64,000 nt of DNA from Rhynchopus sp. YZ270_cl-10. Lineage: Eukaryota > Euglenozoa > Diplonemea > Diplonemida > Diplonemidae. The stretch is from assembly GCA_964035575.1 (NCBI GenBank), contig OZ037915.1, positions 806,001 through 870,000 on the forward strand. The letters run 5' to 3'. Made by a program: the position numbers and the translations under genes. Every line of letters begins with the position of its first letter. Within the stretch, counting starts at the first letter, position 1. Under the pieces are notes generated by a model, which saw nothing but the letters and a program-made list of their open reading frames with translations, ran no database searches and was not told the DNA's origin. Shown piece by piece: positions 19,963 through 31,280 of the stretch.

Positions 19963-21276
19963 CTAGTAACGGTAGTGGGCCGGCTTGAAGGGTCCGTCAA
20001 CGGTCACTCCAATGTACTCCGCCTGTGCCGGGGTAAGCTTGGTGAGCTTGGCACCGAGCTGGGCAAGGTGGGCCATTGCCACCTTCTCGTCGAGCTCCTT
20101 GGGGAGCAGGTGCACCTCGGTCTGCACACCCTTGGCGTACTTGTCGGTGTCACGGTTGCCCCACAGCTCAATCTGGGCGAGCACCTGGTTGGTGAAGGAG
20201 TTCGACATGACGAAGGACGGGTGGCCGGTGGCACAGCCCAGGTTGACGAGACGGCCCTCGGCAAGGAGGATGATGTGGCGGCCGCTTGCCATCGTGTAAC
20301 GGTCGACCTGGGGCTTGATCTCAACCTTCTCCACGCAGTTCTTGTTCAGCCACGACACCTGGATCTCAGTGTCGAAGTGGCCAATGTTGCACACAATCGC
20401 GTCGTTGCGCATCTCGGGGAAGTGCTTCTCGGTCAGGATGTCGTCGTTTCCGGTGGTGGTCACGAAGATGTGGGCCTCCGCCACAACGTCCTCGAGAAGG
20501 GTCACCTGGTATCCCTCCATGAGTGCCTGCAGGGCGTTGATGGGGTCGATCTCGGTCACAATGACACGTGCTCCGAAGTTGCGGAGTGCGGCGGCGCATC
20601 CCTTGCCGACGTCTCCGTATCCTGCAACGACAGCGGTCTTGCCTGCAACCATGACGTCGGTCGCACGCTTGATTCCGTCGACAAGCGACTCACGGCATCC
20701 GTACAGGTTGTCGAACTTCGACTTGGTCACGGAGTCGTTCACGTTGATGGCCGGGAAGGGCAGGCTGCCGTCCTTGCAACGCTTGAAGAGCGCCTTCACT
20801 CCGGTGGTGGTCTCCTCGGACACTCCGACGATTCCCTTCACAAGGTCGCCTCCGGTCTTCAGGACGAGGTTGGTCAGGTCACCACCGTCGTCAAGGAGGA
20901 TGTTGGGGAAGCCGTTGCCAGAGAAGCCCTTGATGGTCTGCTCCACGCACCAGTCGTACTCGGCGTCGGTCTCTCCCTTCCACGCGAAGACGGCGATACC
21001 GGCCTTGGCCATGGCGGCGGCAGCGTGGTCCTGGGTCGAGAAGATGTTGCACGACGACCAACGCACCTCAGCACCCAGGGCGGTGAGGGTCTCAATCAGC
21101 ACAGCGGTCTGGATGGTCATGTGCAGGCATCCCGACACCTTGGCGCCCTTCAGGGGCTTCGACTCGCCGAACTCAGCACGGAGCTCCATCAGTCCCGGCA
21201 TCTCGTTCTCGGCAAGCTCAATCTCCTTGCGCCCGAACTCCGCGAGGGAGATGTCCTTAACCTTGTAGTCAGTCAT
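19963..21276 (-). CDS. AHCY: Adenosylhomocysteinase (S-adenosyl-L-homocysteine hydrolase)
   Basis: The protein is 437 aa, complete from [10 protein letters not shown] to KPAHYRY, the usual length for the eukaryotic enzyme. It cleaves S-adenosylhomocysteine to adenosine and homocysteine, relieving product inhibition of methyltransferases; it is cytosolic, uses bound NAD and is normally tetrameric. Visible signatures are GCLHMT (49-54), [15 protein letters not shown] (74-88), LDDGGDLTN (128-136), SEETTTG (153-159), [13 protein letters not shown] with the catalytic Lys/Asp (178-190), and the Rossmann motif GYGDVGKG (219-226). The C-terminal Lys/Tyr pair reaches into the neighbouring subunit's NAD site. 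It closely resembles trypanosomatid and animal enzymes and lacks the roughly 40-residue insert of many bacterial and plant forms. Coding GC is clearly higher than in neighbouring genes, as often seen for strongly expressed genes. Confidence 0.98.
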   Translation of the reverse strand: MTDYKVKDISLAEFGRKEIELAENEMPGLMELRAEFGESKPLKGAKVSGCLHMTIQTAVLIETLTALGAEVRWSSCNIFSTQDHAAAAMAKAGIAVFAWKGETDAEYDWCVEQTIKGFSGNGFPNILLDDGGDLTNLVLKTGGDLVKGIVGVSEETTTGVKALFKRCKDGSLPFPAINVNDSVTKSKFDNLYGCRESLVDGIKRATDVMVAGKTAVVAGYGDVGKGCAAALRNFGARVIVTEIDPINALQALMEGYQVTLLEDVVAEAHIFVTTTGNDDILTEKHFPEMRNDAIVCNIGHFDTEIQVSWLNKNCVEKVEIKPQVDRYTMASGRHIILLAEGRLVNLGCATGHPSFVMSNSFTNQVLAQIELWGNRDTDKYAKGVQTEVHLLPKELDEKVAMAHLAQLGAKLTKLTPAQAEYIGVTVDGPFKPAHYRY

Positions 21277-22014
21277 TTTGAAGTTTTGTTGTTGTTGATG
21301 ATGTCTGGAGGGGGTATAGGTGCGGGAGGGGAGGGGGTGGGTAGAAACCTTCGTGGAATCGCGTGACGAGTTCAGGCGATCATGCTGGACGGCAACGATG
21401 GTTTCTTCACAAGATCACCCATGAACATATATACCGCATTCGTACCATAAAAAAGATCGAACTTCCAGAAAAATCCTGAAAAGGTCGAACATTATTACGG
21501 TCAAGAATTTGTCCGAATACGGTACACAAATATTTGACTTGAAATACAACAGGGGGGGAAATCGTGTGCCTTTTTTTTTTACTGTATTAGTGTGAAATAT
21601 GAAGGGACCGGATTTAGTGTGTGTGTTGGGGAAGGGGAGAAAGAGGGGAAGGTTTTCTTTATCTTTTTTTAGTTTTGTTTATTGTTTTAGTGTTAGAACC
21701 GATTTGGTTTTTAAGTTTTATGTTTTGCTTTTAATCCCGTAACTGACAGAGAACAAAAAAAAGAAGAAGAAAAAAGGGAAATTTGAAAGATCAATGCACG
21801 ACGAACACATCCAGAAAAGAAGGGGAGAAGGTGAGTGGGGAGCTTAACTTAAACTTTTCTGCCTTCTTTTGACATTTTATTTTCTTCTCTTGAAAAAGGG
21901 GATCTTTTTTGTGATAAAAACGTGTAGTCACACCACGATGAGCTCTCGAACTTTTGGTCCGTTTTTTTTTTTACTTTTACTTTTCTTTTTCAAAAAAACC
22001 AGAACCACCCTTAT
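21277..22014. other. AHCY 5' flank, no gene
   Basis: AT-rich sequence. A short CA/GT-poor leader rich in AACAACAAA lies directly before the AHCY start (plus-strand TTTTGTTGTTGTTG, 21286-21299). An ATTATTACGGTC / GACCTTTTCAGG motif pair near 21470-21505 recurs at 46318-46385. Confidence 0.4.
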
Positions 22015-22492
22015 GGTGCTTCCCGGGGGGTGTGCATTTCACAATTTTTCACAAAATGTGACAAGTTTTCACAACACGAAAACCGCTATAAAATTGTGAA
22101 GGCTGGTGAAAAATTGTGAAAAATTGTGAAAAAATGTGAAAAGTTGTGAATAGTTGTGAAAAGTTGTGAATTGATTTTTTTTTTTGTGTGCTTTTTTTTT
22201 TGGGTGGGGTGGTGACCCACCCATTGAGGGGTACGCTGGGATTCACAAGATAGAACGTGATGTGGTGTACCTGTGTATCTGTGTTCTGTGTACTGTGCGG
22301 AAATGACGAGAACTTGTCCATTTCGGCAAATTGACCCCACCACTGGCCGGACGGATTCCGGAAATGCAAATGCCGGCGTTTAAAAGCTTCACCAACGAGA
22401 GAAAAAAGGGTAGTGAAAAGTTGTGAATAGTTGTGAAAAGTTGTGAATTGAATTGAAAATTTGTGAAATGCATACCCCCCGGGAAGCACCAC
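22015..22492. mobile_element. MITE-like element with TGTGAA-repeat interior
   Basis: The terminal inverted repeats match over about 28 bp with one mismatch: GGTGCTTCCCGGGGGGT at 22015 and its complement ending at 22490, both continuing into GCATTTCACAA. The interior near both ends is filled with direct repeats of TTGTGAAAAG/TTGTGAATAG. CTTAT occurs at 22010-22014 and 22493-22497, a possible target duplication. No coding capacity is present. Confidence 0.7.
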
Positions 22493-23033
22493 CTTATGCA
22501 TTACTATTTTCACTCCCCCCCCACACCATTTCCCTTACACCCATCTCTAAATTCTACCCAAACAACAACAAAAAAAATGGGGGAAAAGAAATCCCACCAA
22601 GTCTTCTTTTTACGCTCAAAAGAAGAAGTAAAAGAATAAAACGAACGCACATTTAAAACTTCTCTTTCCTTCCCCCCCATACCCCTCCCCACCCCCTCTT
22701 CCCCCGTTTAAGTTTTATCCATCTCGCGAGACTAATCAATTGCACAACAAAAACACATCTGTTTCCTGTGTTCTAATGGAATAAAAACAAAAGGTTGACA
22801 AGATGCAACAAATTTTCAATGAAGAGTAAGAACGGTAAGCAAGAAGCATTGTACCATTTGGTGCGGCTACCAAAAAAAAAAAAAAAACTACCGTGTAGTC
22901 AGCATCACGCCTACCTCAGTAGGTTACAGTAGGGGGAGAAAACGGTAATACCACCTGATTTTTTTTGACCCGAGTTTAGCAGTGTTTAGAAGTTGCTACC
23001 GGGGCAAAAAATCAGGAGTAAATCCCACAAAAT

Positions 23034-25392
23034 CAGGGGTGTCGCTAATTTTCGGGAAATTTTTGAAAAATCTGAAATCGGGGTGCAAATTTTTTTTTTT
23101 TACGTGGGGATTTTTTTTCCATTACCAGGGCATGGGGGGTAAAAGATCTTATCACGATCTAAAATTTCGGAAATCTCTCACAACTTCGTTTCTTGATCGT
23201 GAAAAAAAAAAACGTCGTGAAAAAAAAAAAAAATAAATCAGGTGAAAATGACCGTATTTTTGGCTGAAATTTTGACTTGAAAAATTTTTTCCAGAAAAAG
23301 TCAATCTGAGGTTTTCTTTGGATTTTTTGGGCCATTGTATCACCTACCACGCCCGATTTAGGGCAAATAAATTTTTTTCTGTGGTCAAAAATCGCCTTGT
23401 CTAACCACTATTTTTGGTGTTGGCTTGTTCAGAGACGTGTATTTGGCGAAACGCCAAATGGTCAAAACACCCGATTTTTGCGTTTTTTTTTTGCATTTTG
23501 AGGCCTCCGCGGCTCAGCTGGGTTGGGTGTTGTCTCTCTATTGCTGTTGCTTCTACTCTTGTTTGTTGGAACCCTCCGTGTAGAAAGTCCCCCTAGTACA
23601 AGCGAATGTAGTGCACTAGGGATATGTGGTGTGGCTGAAGGGGGTCGATTCGCACTTCTTGCGCACTTTTTTCACCCACACCAAAAATTTTCGAGGGCTG
23701 ATTCGCACTTCGCGCGCACTTTTTGTGCCTCCCCATTCAGCCACACCAATATGTGCAACCTTTTTTTTTTTTTTTTTCTTTTTTTTCACGACGTGACACG
23801 ATGTGAAAAAGATGAAAAGATTCCACATCGTCTGAAAAGATGTTTCACCCCCCATGGCAGGGGGCGAAAAAACAGTGTTTTGTGGCATTTCCGAGCCAAT
23901 CCCAGGCTGCGGTGGGGCATATTCGGAAAAATGGACAAACTTTTAGTGACTTAAATTTTCACAAAATATGAACCCATACTCTTAAACATGGGTCATTTTC
24001 AGGTCTGAAAACCCAAATTCAGATGAAATTGTGGTGTTTTTGACACCACTGAGAACAGTAGGTAGCGCCGCAGGCGCACGGTACCCAACTTTTCTCTTTC
24101 TTTTTCCCTTTTCTCTGCTTTCTTTTGATTGTGCGAGCCGATTGCTCTCCACGGTGGGGTCACATGTGTGCGCTAAAATACGCTAAAGTACCCTTACTAT
24201 GAAGTATGAGATTCTCTGGTTTTAGCAAGGAAACCCCTGCAAGCATCTTCCCAAATCACGAAAAAAGGGGAGGCGTTTTTGGGCGTTTTTGTTGATCGCA
24301 TCGTCCGATGCGGTGCAATTGCAGAAAGTGATGGGGTCATTTTGGAAAAATGGACGAGTTTCCGGTATTTAAGTTTTCACCATTTTTTTATTCCTGTGCA
24401 CTTTTTGACTGCCGATTCTCGTAAACAAGGGTCATGTTCAAGTCTGAAAACACAGCTTCAGATGAAATTGTGGTGTTCTTGACTGAGAACGGTAGCGCCG
24501 CAGGCGCACGGTACCCAACTTTCGTCTTTTTATTTTTCCTTTTTCTCTGCGTTCTTTTGATTGCGCGAGCCGATTGCTCTCCACGGTGGGGTCACATGTG
24601 TGCGCAAAAACACGCTATGGTACCCTTACTAAGGAAACCCCGGTTTGCAAAAAAAAAGGGTAAGGCAGGGTAAGGTAAATCTGGAAATCCCACCCAAAAA
24701 AAAAAATCTTCGCGGGGTGATGGCGGCACCTGGGGATTTTCCCTGACCCCCAAAAACCTCGTTTTTGGAACGTTCTGACACAACCGAGTTCACGGTGGCC
24801 TCTCACTTAAAAAAAGAACAAGTTGTTAACACATTAAACCCACCCTGTATTAGGTGCAAATTTTTTTTTTCCTACACAGATTTTACATGGATGTCCAAAG
24901 TACTTGAAGTATATCAAGTACTTGATCCCCCAAAAAATCCAATACTTGATACTTCAAGTACTTGACACCCTATTTTTTTTTCTAGTACTTTTTTACTTGT
25001 TCTCCCTCTGTCAAGTACTTTTTTCACAAAAAAAAACGTCAAGTACTTGATCAAGTACAAAAAAAAAGTGGGTACTTGATCAAGTACTTGACGTTTTTTT
25101 TGCGAAAACAAGTACTTGACAGACTCTGCCAGAGGGTAAAAAAGTAAAAAAGTACGAGAAAAAAAAATAGGGTATCAAGTACTTGATTTCTGTCAAGTAC
25201 TTGATCAATCTTCAAGTACTTGACTGTCATTTTGAGAGGAAAAAAAAGGGGGGTCAAGTACTTCAAGTACCATAAAAAATCCGAAAAAAGTACTTCAAGT
25301 ACTTTGGACATCCATGATTTTACTAGGGGTGCAAATTTTTTTTTTGGTTTTGAAAAAGTCGGGACCCTGGACCCGAATTAGCGACACCCCTG
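23034..25392. mobile_element. Non-autonomous DNA transposon remnant with perfect 17-bp terminal repeats, nested insertion inside
   Basis: The ends are CAGGGGTGTCGCTAATT and its exact complement. Inside are two copies of a module, a core around 23881-23960 and a GCGCCGCAGGCGCACGGTACCC block at about 24065 and 24495. A second complete element (24887-25315) has inserted into it. No transposase ORF is seen, and no clear flanking target duplication. Confidence 0.65.
24887..25315. mobile_element. MITE filled with CAAGTACTTG palindromes, 8-bp target duplication
   Basis: The element opens ATGGATGTCCAAAGTACTTG and closes with the inverted copy. It is flanked by GATTTTAC at 24879-24886 and 25316-25323. 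The interior carries eight exact CAAGTACTTG palindromes and many half-sites. An 8-bp duplication is typical of hAT-type transposition; superfamily placement is an inference because no transposase is present. Confidence 0.85.
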
Positions 25393-27122
25393 CAGGCCTA
25401 ATGCTAACTTTGGGGGAGGGGGAAAAAAAGTGAACCAGCCAGGGTATTAGCTTGGTACTCAGAATTAGGTTCAAAAACCTAATTCTGAAATTTTTCGGGG
25501 GAAAAAAAAAAATATAGATTTGGATTTCGGGGGGGGGGGGGGAAATATGGGGGAAAGAACCGTGGTTGAACCACGGGAGTACGCAGTACCCTTGGGAACT
25601 GGGTTGCTGACCGCACCATCCAGGCTGTACCTTAAAATTTTTTTGCCTGCGGCGCCATTTTTCCTTTTTTGCTCCGCAAAAAAGGGTTCGTTGAGCTCCA
25701 TTTGACGGACGGAGCTTGAACCCAACTATGAGTGAGAAAAAAGATGTGGCGAAAAGAATAAAAGTAGCGCACCGTGCGCCTGCGGCGCAAGCTTTCACAC
25801 CCTTCCCATGACATTGTTTGCCTGTAAAATAGTGCAATTTTAAAGCGCGATTTTAGAAATGTTGCATACCGTGGCTTCGCCAGGAACCTTTGGGTGCCAT
25901 GGCCACCGTTTCTTGTAAATGTATTGAGGTTACCGACAATAAGGCTGACACCCACTACGGATTGCGGATCACCAGTGGCTGAAAGCTACCAAGGTTGCAC
26001 AGAGGAGGGGAGGCTTTTCCGCAGGGTTGGGGTGGTGTAGGTTTGCCGTGGTCACAAAATACCGAGAAAATTTTTCGCTTCGTTTCCCCCACAGAAAAAA
26101 ATGACTGCCTCACACAAAACCACCTTTTTGGTGGGGGCTAGGGGGGCTATATAATACCCTGCTATAACCCCACCAAAAAAAAAAAATTCAAAAAACCTAA
26201 TTCTGGAAAAAATCCAAAATCCAAGCTTATACCCTGGAACCAGCGGAAAAAAAAAAAAAAAAAGCGAAAAAAAATTTCCGCTCCGGGAAGGGGTCCAGGG
26301 TTTTCGCTTATTTCCATGAATTCTTCCCCCCCAAAACCGTAAAGATATGTCCAAAAAAAAGGGGTCAAAAAAAAATTTTTTTGCGCTCCGCGAAAAGGTC
26401 CGTTCATTTCGCGTAAATACGTGATGACGTGGGATGGTAACGTGCATCAAGAACCAAACCCGCCCTTTTCTCACGTTTTTCCACGTCAAGCCGTCACACT
26501 AGGTTCTCTCTTGTGAACGCAACCTTCCCTCAGTACAAGAAGAAACGGCGGTTGACATCAAAACTTTCTGGCGAAGCCACGGTACGCAACATTTTAAAAA
26601 TTGTGACCTAAAACCAAATATTTTTACAGCCAAACTATGGTAGAGGTCTGTGGGCTGCCAGTTTTTGAGCTGCGCCGCAGGCGCACGGTACGCTACTTTT
26701 ATTTTTGCCGGCAAGGGGTGTGCATCATTGAGTCCCCTCCATCGTCACCTCCTGAAGATGCGGGCGCAGGCGCCCACATCTCCAGGACCAAGGTACCCAC
26801 GGCATACCACAGGCAGAGAACCCCCCCCAGCCCAAAAAACCCCCATTTTAAGGGTGAACCAGCGAACCAGCGGATAAAAAAAAAAAATAATAAATAAAAG
26901 TGAACCAGCGAACCAGCGGATAGCATTAGGCCTGCACCCCTGCACAAAATGGAAAAAAAAAAAAAAAAAAACAAAATACACCAACTCACAGATACACACA
27001 TCTTTTTAACAAAGCGCGCGTATCATCTCAAGAGTCTTTTTTTTTCTTCTTTTTTTAAAATTTTGTGAACCGCCAGGACTTTCTTCCCCCCTTCACCCCC
27101 CCCCTTTTTTTTTTGCGTCATT
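25393..27122. other. Transposon debris region, no gene
   Basis: It holds a dispersed repeat copy (25840-26010), inverted fragments of the GCGCCGCAGGCGCACGG block (25770 and 26670), a shorter inverted copy of the CGTGGCTTCGCCA repeat (26550-26610) and long A/T/G homopolymers. No open frame looks coding. Confidence 0.55.
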
Positions 27123-28960
27123 TTACTCCATTGCAAAGGCGCCTAATGCGTTCGAGACTTCAGCAGACCCTGGGACCACACCGACACCGCCGACAGGGGT
27201 GGAGGGTTTGGACTTCTTGCCCTTCTCGAGCTCCTCATGGTTGAGCTTCTTGAACTGCACGATCTGTTTGAATATGTATTCTATCACAACCTTCGCGTCG
27301 TTGCCGTCGTTGTGCAGGGACAGCTTCTTCGTCAGGCCCATGATCTCTGCAGACTCGGAGATGTAATACTCCAGGTCCGTGTCGTCACACTTATTCGTCA
27401 ATATCGCAAGACGCTGTCTCTCAGACGCAAAGTGCTCGTCCAAATCAAACAAATCCAATCCCTGTTATAAAAGGTGTTAAACCAAAGTGTGCTTCAGTGT
27501 GTATAAGTCTGGGGGGGAAAAAAGGTTGGGAAGATGAACCTAAAGTCGCACTGTGTGATAAATATGTTGTCAGGGGAGGGGAAAAAGAGTTTGGTTTGAA
27601 ATGTGCCAGTGTGTATGGCTGGGTGTACCGGGGGTGGGCCTCTCAATGCAGTTTTGCATCCATTTTTATGAGATGTTCTAACTCCCAGGGGGGTTTGAAA
27701 AAAGATGTCTCAAAAAGGACATACCGGATGGGGTGGTTCTCGGTGAATCGGTGGTACCGTTGCCGGATAGAACGGCGGGAGGGGGGTGTGGAACTCCGGT
27801 TGGATTAATGTGAGAGGCTCGTGTTTTACGTTTGTGAGTTCGTAGCTTTTCACGGACTCGGGGATGAGCTCTGTGTCAAACTTGAACATGCTCAGGTCAA
27901 ACATTGTTGTGGAGTCTCGCGGCAGGTCTTCTGGCGACTCCAAGCACACCCGCAAACGCTCTGCGAGCGACTCCACATCGGGCAGATGCAGGTAGTCTGA
28001 GATCTCCGGCTCCTCTGCATCAATAAGGTTCAACTTGACACTCGGGTGGTAGAGCAACCACCACAGCAGCACCTCAGACAGCTTCGCGTTCTCCTCTTCG
28101 CCGTACCACTTGTCTTCAAACATCTGCAGACTTGACACAACCATCAGACGACCCGGCCGCCCCCCGCCTTTCTGCTCCTGCTCATACACCGCACACACCG
28201 GACGGTTCAACGGATACGCTAGATACCCACTGCTCAACAACGGAACCGCAGGCTTCTGCAACGAAATGGTACCCCCATTTGGGTAGACGAACGGCAAGGG
28301 GAGGTCCTTCGCAGTCAAGGTGCTTGCGGGTTTGACGGTAGCATTGGGGATATTGTTTGATATAGCGGTAGGTGCAGCAGCAGTGGGCGCAGCAGTTCCT
28401 TTTTCGTTAACCAGCTTTCTTGCTGCCTTGCTTATTTCGCGGTTCAAAACGCCGTCTCCAATGTGGGCTTCTTTAGGGTGATAGTATTTGTAGTGGACAG
28501 TTCTAACTACGGAGTCGTTGTTGATGCAAATCGTTTTCTGAGAGAGAACATCAATGACGTGCTTAAGATTGCAGGTATTCTGATCGCGCAACGTCGCCCA
28601 CGGACCTTTATCACCACCTTCCCCAGAAAGAATCAGTATCGACCCCCCTTTCGCAAGGTGTCTCTGTAAAACCTCGATTTCATCCGGTTCGAATTTCTCC
28701 CTAGAGCCGGAGAAAATGACAAGGCTAACTCCGTCCAGTTTTTCGTCGGAAATGAAGTCTTTATTGACATTGACGGTCCACGACTTTTTCGCCATCCGAG
28801 CAAACGAACGGAAGCCTTTCCCAGGACCGTACACCTCGCCTTTGCAAGCGTTAAACATCACCACGGTGTCAGATCTTTCTGCGAGAGATTCCTCCTTCGC
28901 CTCAGGCTTGAGGGTCGGCGCAACCGAACCCAAAGACGGGTTCATCGCGAGGCTTACCAT
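27123..28960 (-). CDS. IFT52: Intraflagellar transport protein 52 (IFT-B core), two exons
   Basis: Exons are 27725-28960 and 27123-27461, giving 524 aa. The N-terminal GIFT-type domain is recognisable (FNACKGEVYGPGKGFRSFARM; LDGVSLVIFSGSREKF; HLAKGGSILILSGEGGD; HYKYYHPKEAHIGDG; GGRPGRLMVVSSLQMFEDKW; LLWWLLY). The C-terminal exon carries the helical LFDLDEHFASERQRLAILTN and EIMGLTKKL segments by which IFT52 family members pair with IFT46. It is a core subunit of the IFT-B train that carries cargo to the flagellar tip. A low-complexity Ala/Pro insert (about residues 185-205) makes it longer than the human protein. The frame starts at ATG 28960; a second ATG lies five codons in. Confidence 0.95.
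27462..27724 (-). other. Spliceosomal intron in IFT52 (263 bp)
   Basis: The donor is CCG|GTATGT and the acceptor TTATAACAG|GGATTGG. Splicing joins HREPPHP to GLDLFDLDEHF, the expected IFT52 order; unspliced reading hits a stop four codons into the intron. A TTTAACA lies 20 nt before the acceptor. The intron contains an AAGATGAACCTAAAG string resembling the intergenic hairpin family. Confidence 0.9.
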
Positions 28961-29179
28961 TATATAAGCAACGCAACGCTTGTATTTTTAAAAAAATGCA
29001 GAATTGGGGGAGGGGGAGGGGGAGGAGGAAATGGGGGTGTGGGGACTTAGTGTAAAATTGTGTTTCTTTTTCCTTTTTGCTCTGTGGTGGGGGGAGGTTA
29101 GGGAGGGTCAAAAGGGGGTAACAAATTGAAAAAATCGAGTTTTCGTTTCTAAAAGTGCTAAAACTTGGGAACTACGTAG

Positions 29180-29540
29180 GACAGAAGAAGGTGGAGCTGC
29201 GAATGCAAAGCAAATGCTAGGACCATTACCGACAAGACGATCATTCTGGACAGCGCAAGGGGTCACATCGCACAGGCGTCGTTGCAAGCAATGCGGGATA
29301 ATAATATTATCTGCAAAGTGATTCCCGGAGGACTGACGACCCACCTCCAGCGGCTCGAAATTTATTATTTCGGTCTGATGAAGTGTCATTTCGACCGCTT
29401 CGCAGAAATCTGGCACAGGGAGGTGAGCAAGACAGAGCCGCGCCGCGAATGCCTTATCCGAAGAAGTGAGGTGACCCACAACAAAACCATGGAGGAGTGC
29501 AGCACGCTGGCTGCAGACGATCCAGTCTGCGGACGATCCC
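29180..29540 (+). pseudogene. Fragment of a pogo/Tigger-like DDE transposase
   Basis: The plus-strand frame through 29240 reads ITDKTIILDSARGHI, then KVIPGGLTTHLQRLEIYYFG. This matches the second catalytic Asp region (LLLDNAPGH type) and the third-residue region (LQPLDVxxxxxFK type) of DDE_1 superfamily transposases. Only this central piece is recognisable: the first Asp, DNA-binding domain and ends are missing, and the third acidic position appears as Glu. It is most likely a DNA-transposon relic between IFT52 and the repeats at 30 kb. Confidence 0.6.
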
Positions 29541-30163
29541 GGGGTGGAGGTGGGTGGTGCGGGCGAAGGTGGATCCGACGTCGTGGGCCACGGGCATGGA
29601 GGGGAACCCACGCTAGAAGGGTTAAGCCAGAGCTACGTAAAAAGTATGCTTGTGTCTCTTCCTTTTTGATCGTTCTTGTTTTGCATTGATGCATTCCACA
29701 GTATTCACATTGACCTCGAGCCCATATTGCGTACTTCTTCAAGTTCTTGCGTAGTTGTTACTTCTAAATAATTATTTCCCCTGTTATTTTCTAAATTTGT
29801 AAAATAATTTTACGCTCAATCTCAAGAATGCAGGAGAACATCTCATAAGGAAATCCATCCCACAGAGAGTGACGTGTTGCCGCATGATTTGGAGGAGAAA
29901 AGGCTTCTCCGCCGAGCATGTGGCGCTAAGGTGCAACGATTGAGCTTTGCATGGTAAGACTGCATCCATCACGGCGACAGTCGTCTCCATTGCACAAAGA
30001 CGGAAAAAAAGTGAACCGAGAAGCAAATTGGGTGTCGTCTTGGCTTGCTTCACATCCCAGTGCTGTCTCCCTCTATATCAAAGAACATACGGATTCCTTT
30101 TTTTTGGTTGTACTAATTCTATTGTGTGTGGTATAAAGAACCCCCACTCCACAAACCCGAACC

Positions 30164-30495
30164 TTGAGGTGATCCAGTCTCACGCTTTTTCACACATTTT
30201 CACTTGGTTTCACACATTTTCACTTGGTTTCACGGTGTGAAAAAGTGTGTACGAAAGTGAAAAAAAAACTGCTTCACGCACTCTGAGTGGATTCCTCCAG
30301 AAAAAAAACTTGGTGTTTTCACATGGTTTCACACATTTTCACTTGGTTTCACATGGTTTCACATGTTTTCACATGGTTTCACATATTTTCACTTGATTTC
30401 ACACATTTTCACCTTGGTTTCACACGTTTTCACTTGCTTTCACACGTTTTCACGGTGTGAAAACGTGTGGAAAAGTGTGCGCTGGATCACCTCAA
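30164..30495. mobile_element. MITE with TTTCACA-repeat interior
   Basis: The terminal repeats are TTGAGGTGATCCAG and its complement, continuing imperfectly into CACGCTTTTTCACAC. The interior is a run of TTTCACATGG/TTTTCACTTGG units, plus an inverted set at the right end. ACC flanks both ends, a possible 3-bp duplication. Its style resembles the element at 22015-22492. Confidence 0.65.
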
Positions 30496-31280
30496 ACCTG
30501 CAATACAAAAAGCCCCGCTCTGCAATAAAACTTTGCTACAGCGACTTTTGCAGGGGGTCGACGATCCAATAAAAGTTGACTTGAAAATACAAACATCCCG
30601 CGTCGTGAACAGTGTACCTTGGTACAATAACCCGGTGCACCGCTAACCATGCAGTCCTACAATCCATTTCGTGGCTTACATCCTATAAAATAAAATGGAA
30701 AGTTGTAAAGCATACTGAAAGAGGAACGCCATTGCAGATACTGCATTGCACTGTGCGCACCCTGGGACAGCCTGCTCTACAAATTTGCTTATTGGCCCAC
30801 ATCATGCACAGCTCTCACGCCACTCGGGGGGTGTGGTTGTGTTTGCAGCAGTGGTGCTGGCAGCGTGCCTGGCCTCGCCTGCTGCACTGTTGCATGCATC
30901 CAGTTATTCCAGGCAGCCACAGGACTGGAAGATACATGCAACAAAAATATAAAACAACGTATTTTTCTTTCAAGGAGAATTGCTGAGATGGGAAGTGAGT
31001 GCTACGTGACAGCTTGTACCCACCTGCGAAAGAATGTTAGCAAGGTCCCTTCTTCTACAAACGTAAAAAAGCGTAAAAACATAACAAAACCACAACACAC
31101 CACACTGAATAAACATCAGAGCACGTACCTGCAGATCCACAGTTGTTTCACATACAGTGCACACACCCGAAGGCAAAGAAGACAAACATTTTACACATCC
31201 CAAATCTTCGTCTTTGTGATCAAGATCTTGACAATTCCCACAAAAACGTGGACCACATTACAAACCGATGCTACCAGTGT
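30496..31280. other. Spacer with one dispersed repeat
   Basis: The segment at 30590-30685 (CGTGAACAGTGTACCTTGG ... GCAGTCCTACAATCCATTT) recurs at 35270-35365, with its first part again at 55590-55640. Nothing else is recognised. Confidence 0.45.

Noticed and set aside
19975-21366. Long plus-strand open frames over AHCY (up to 463 codons)
   Set aside because: They mirror the GC-rich, strongly biased AHCY codons and have no homology; the minus-strand protein is unmistakable.
23034-25392. Autonomous transposon
   Set aside because: There is no transposase-like frame between the perfect terminal repeats; the interior is non-coding and nested.
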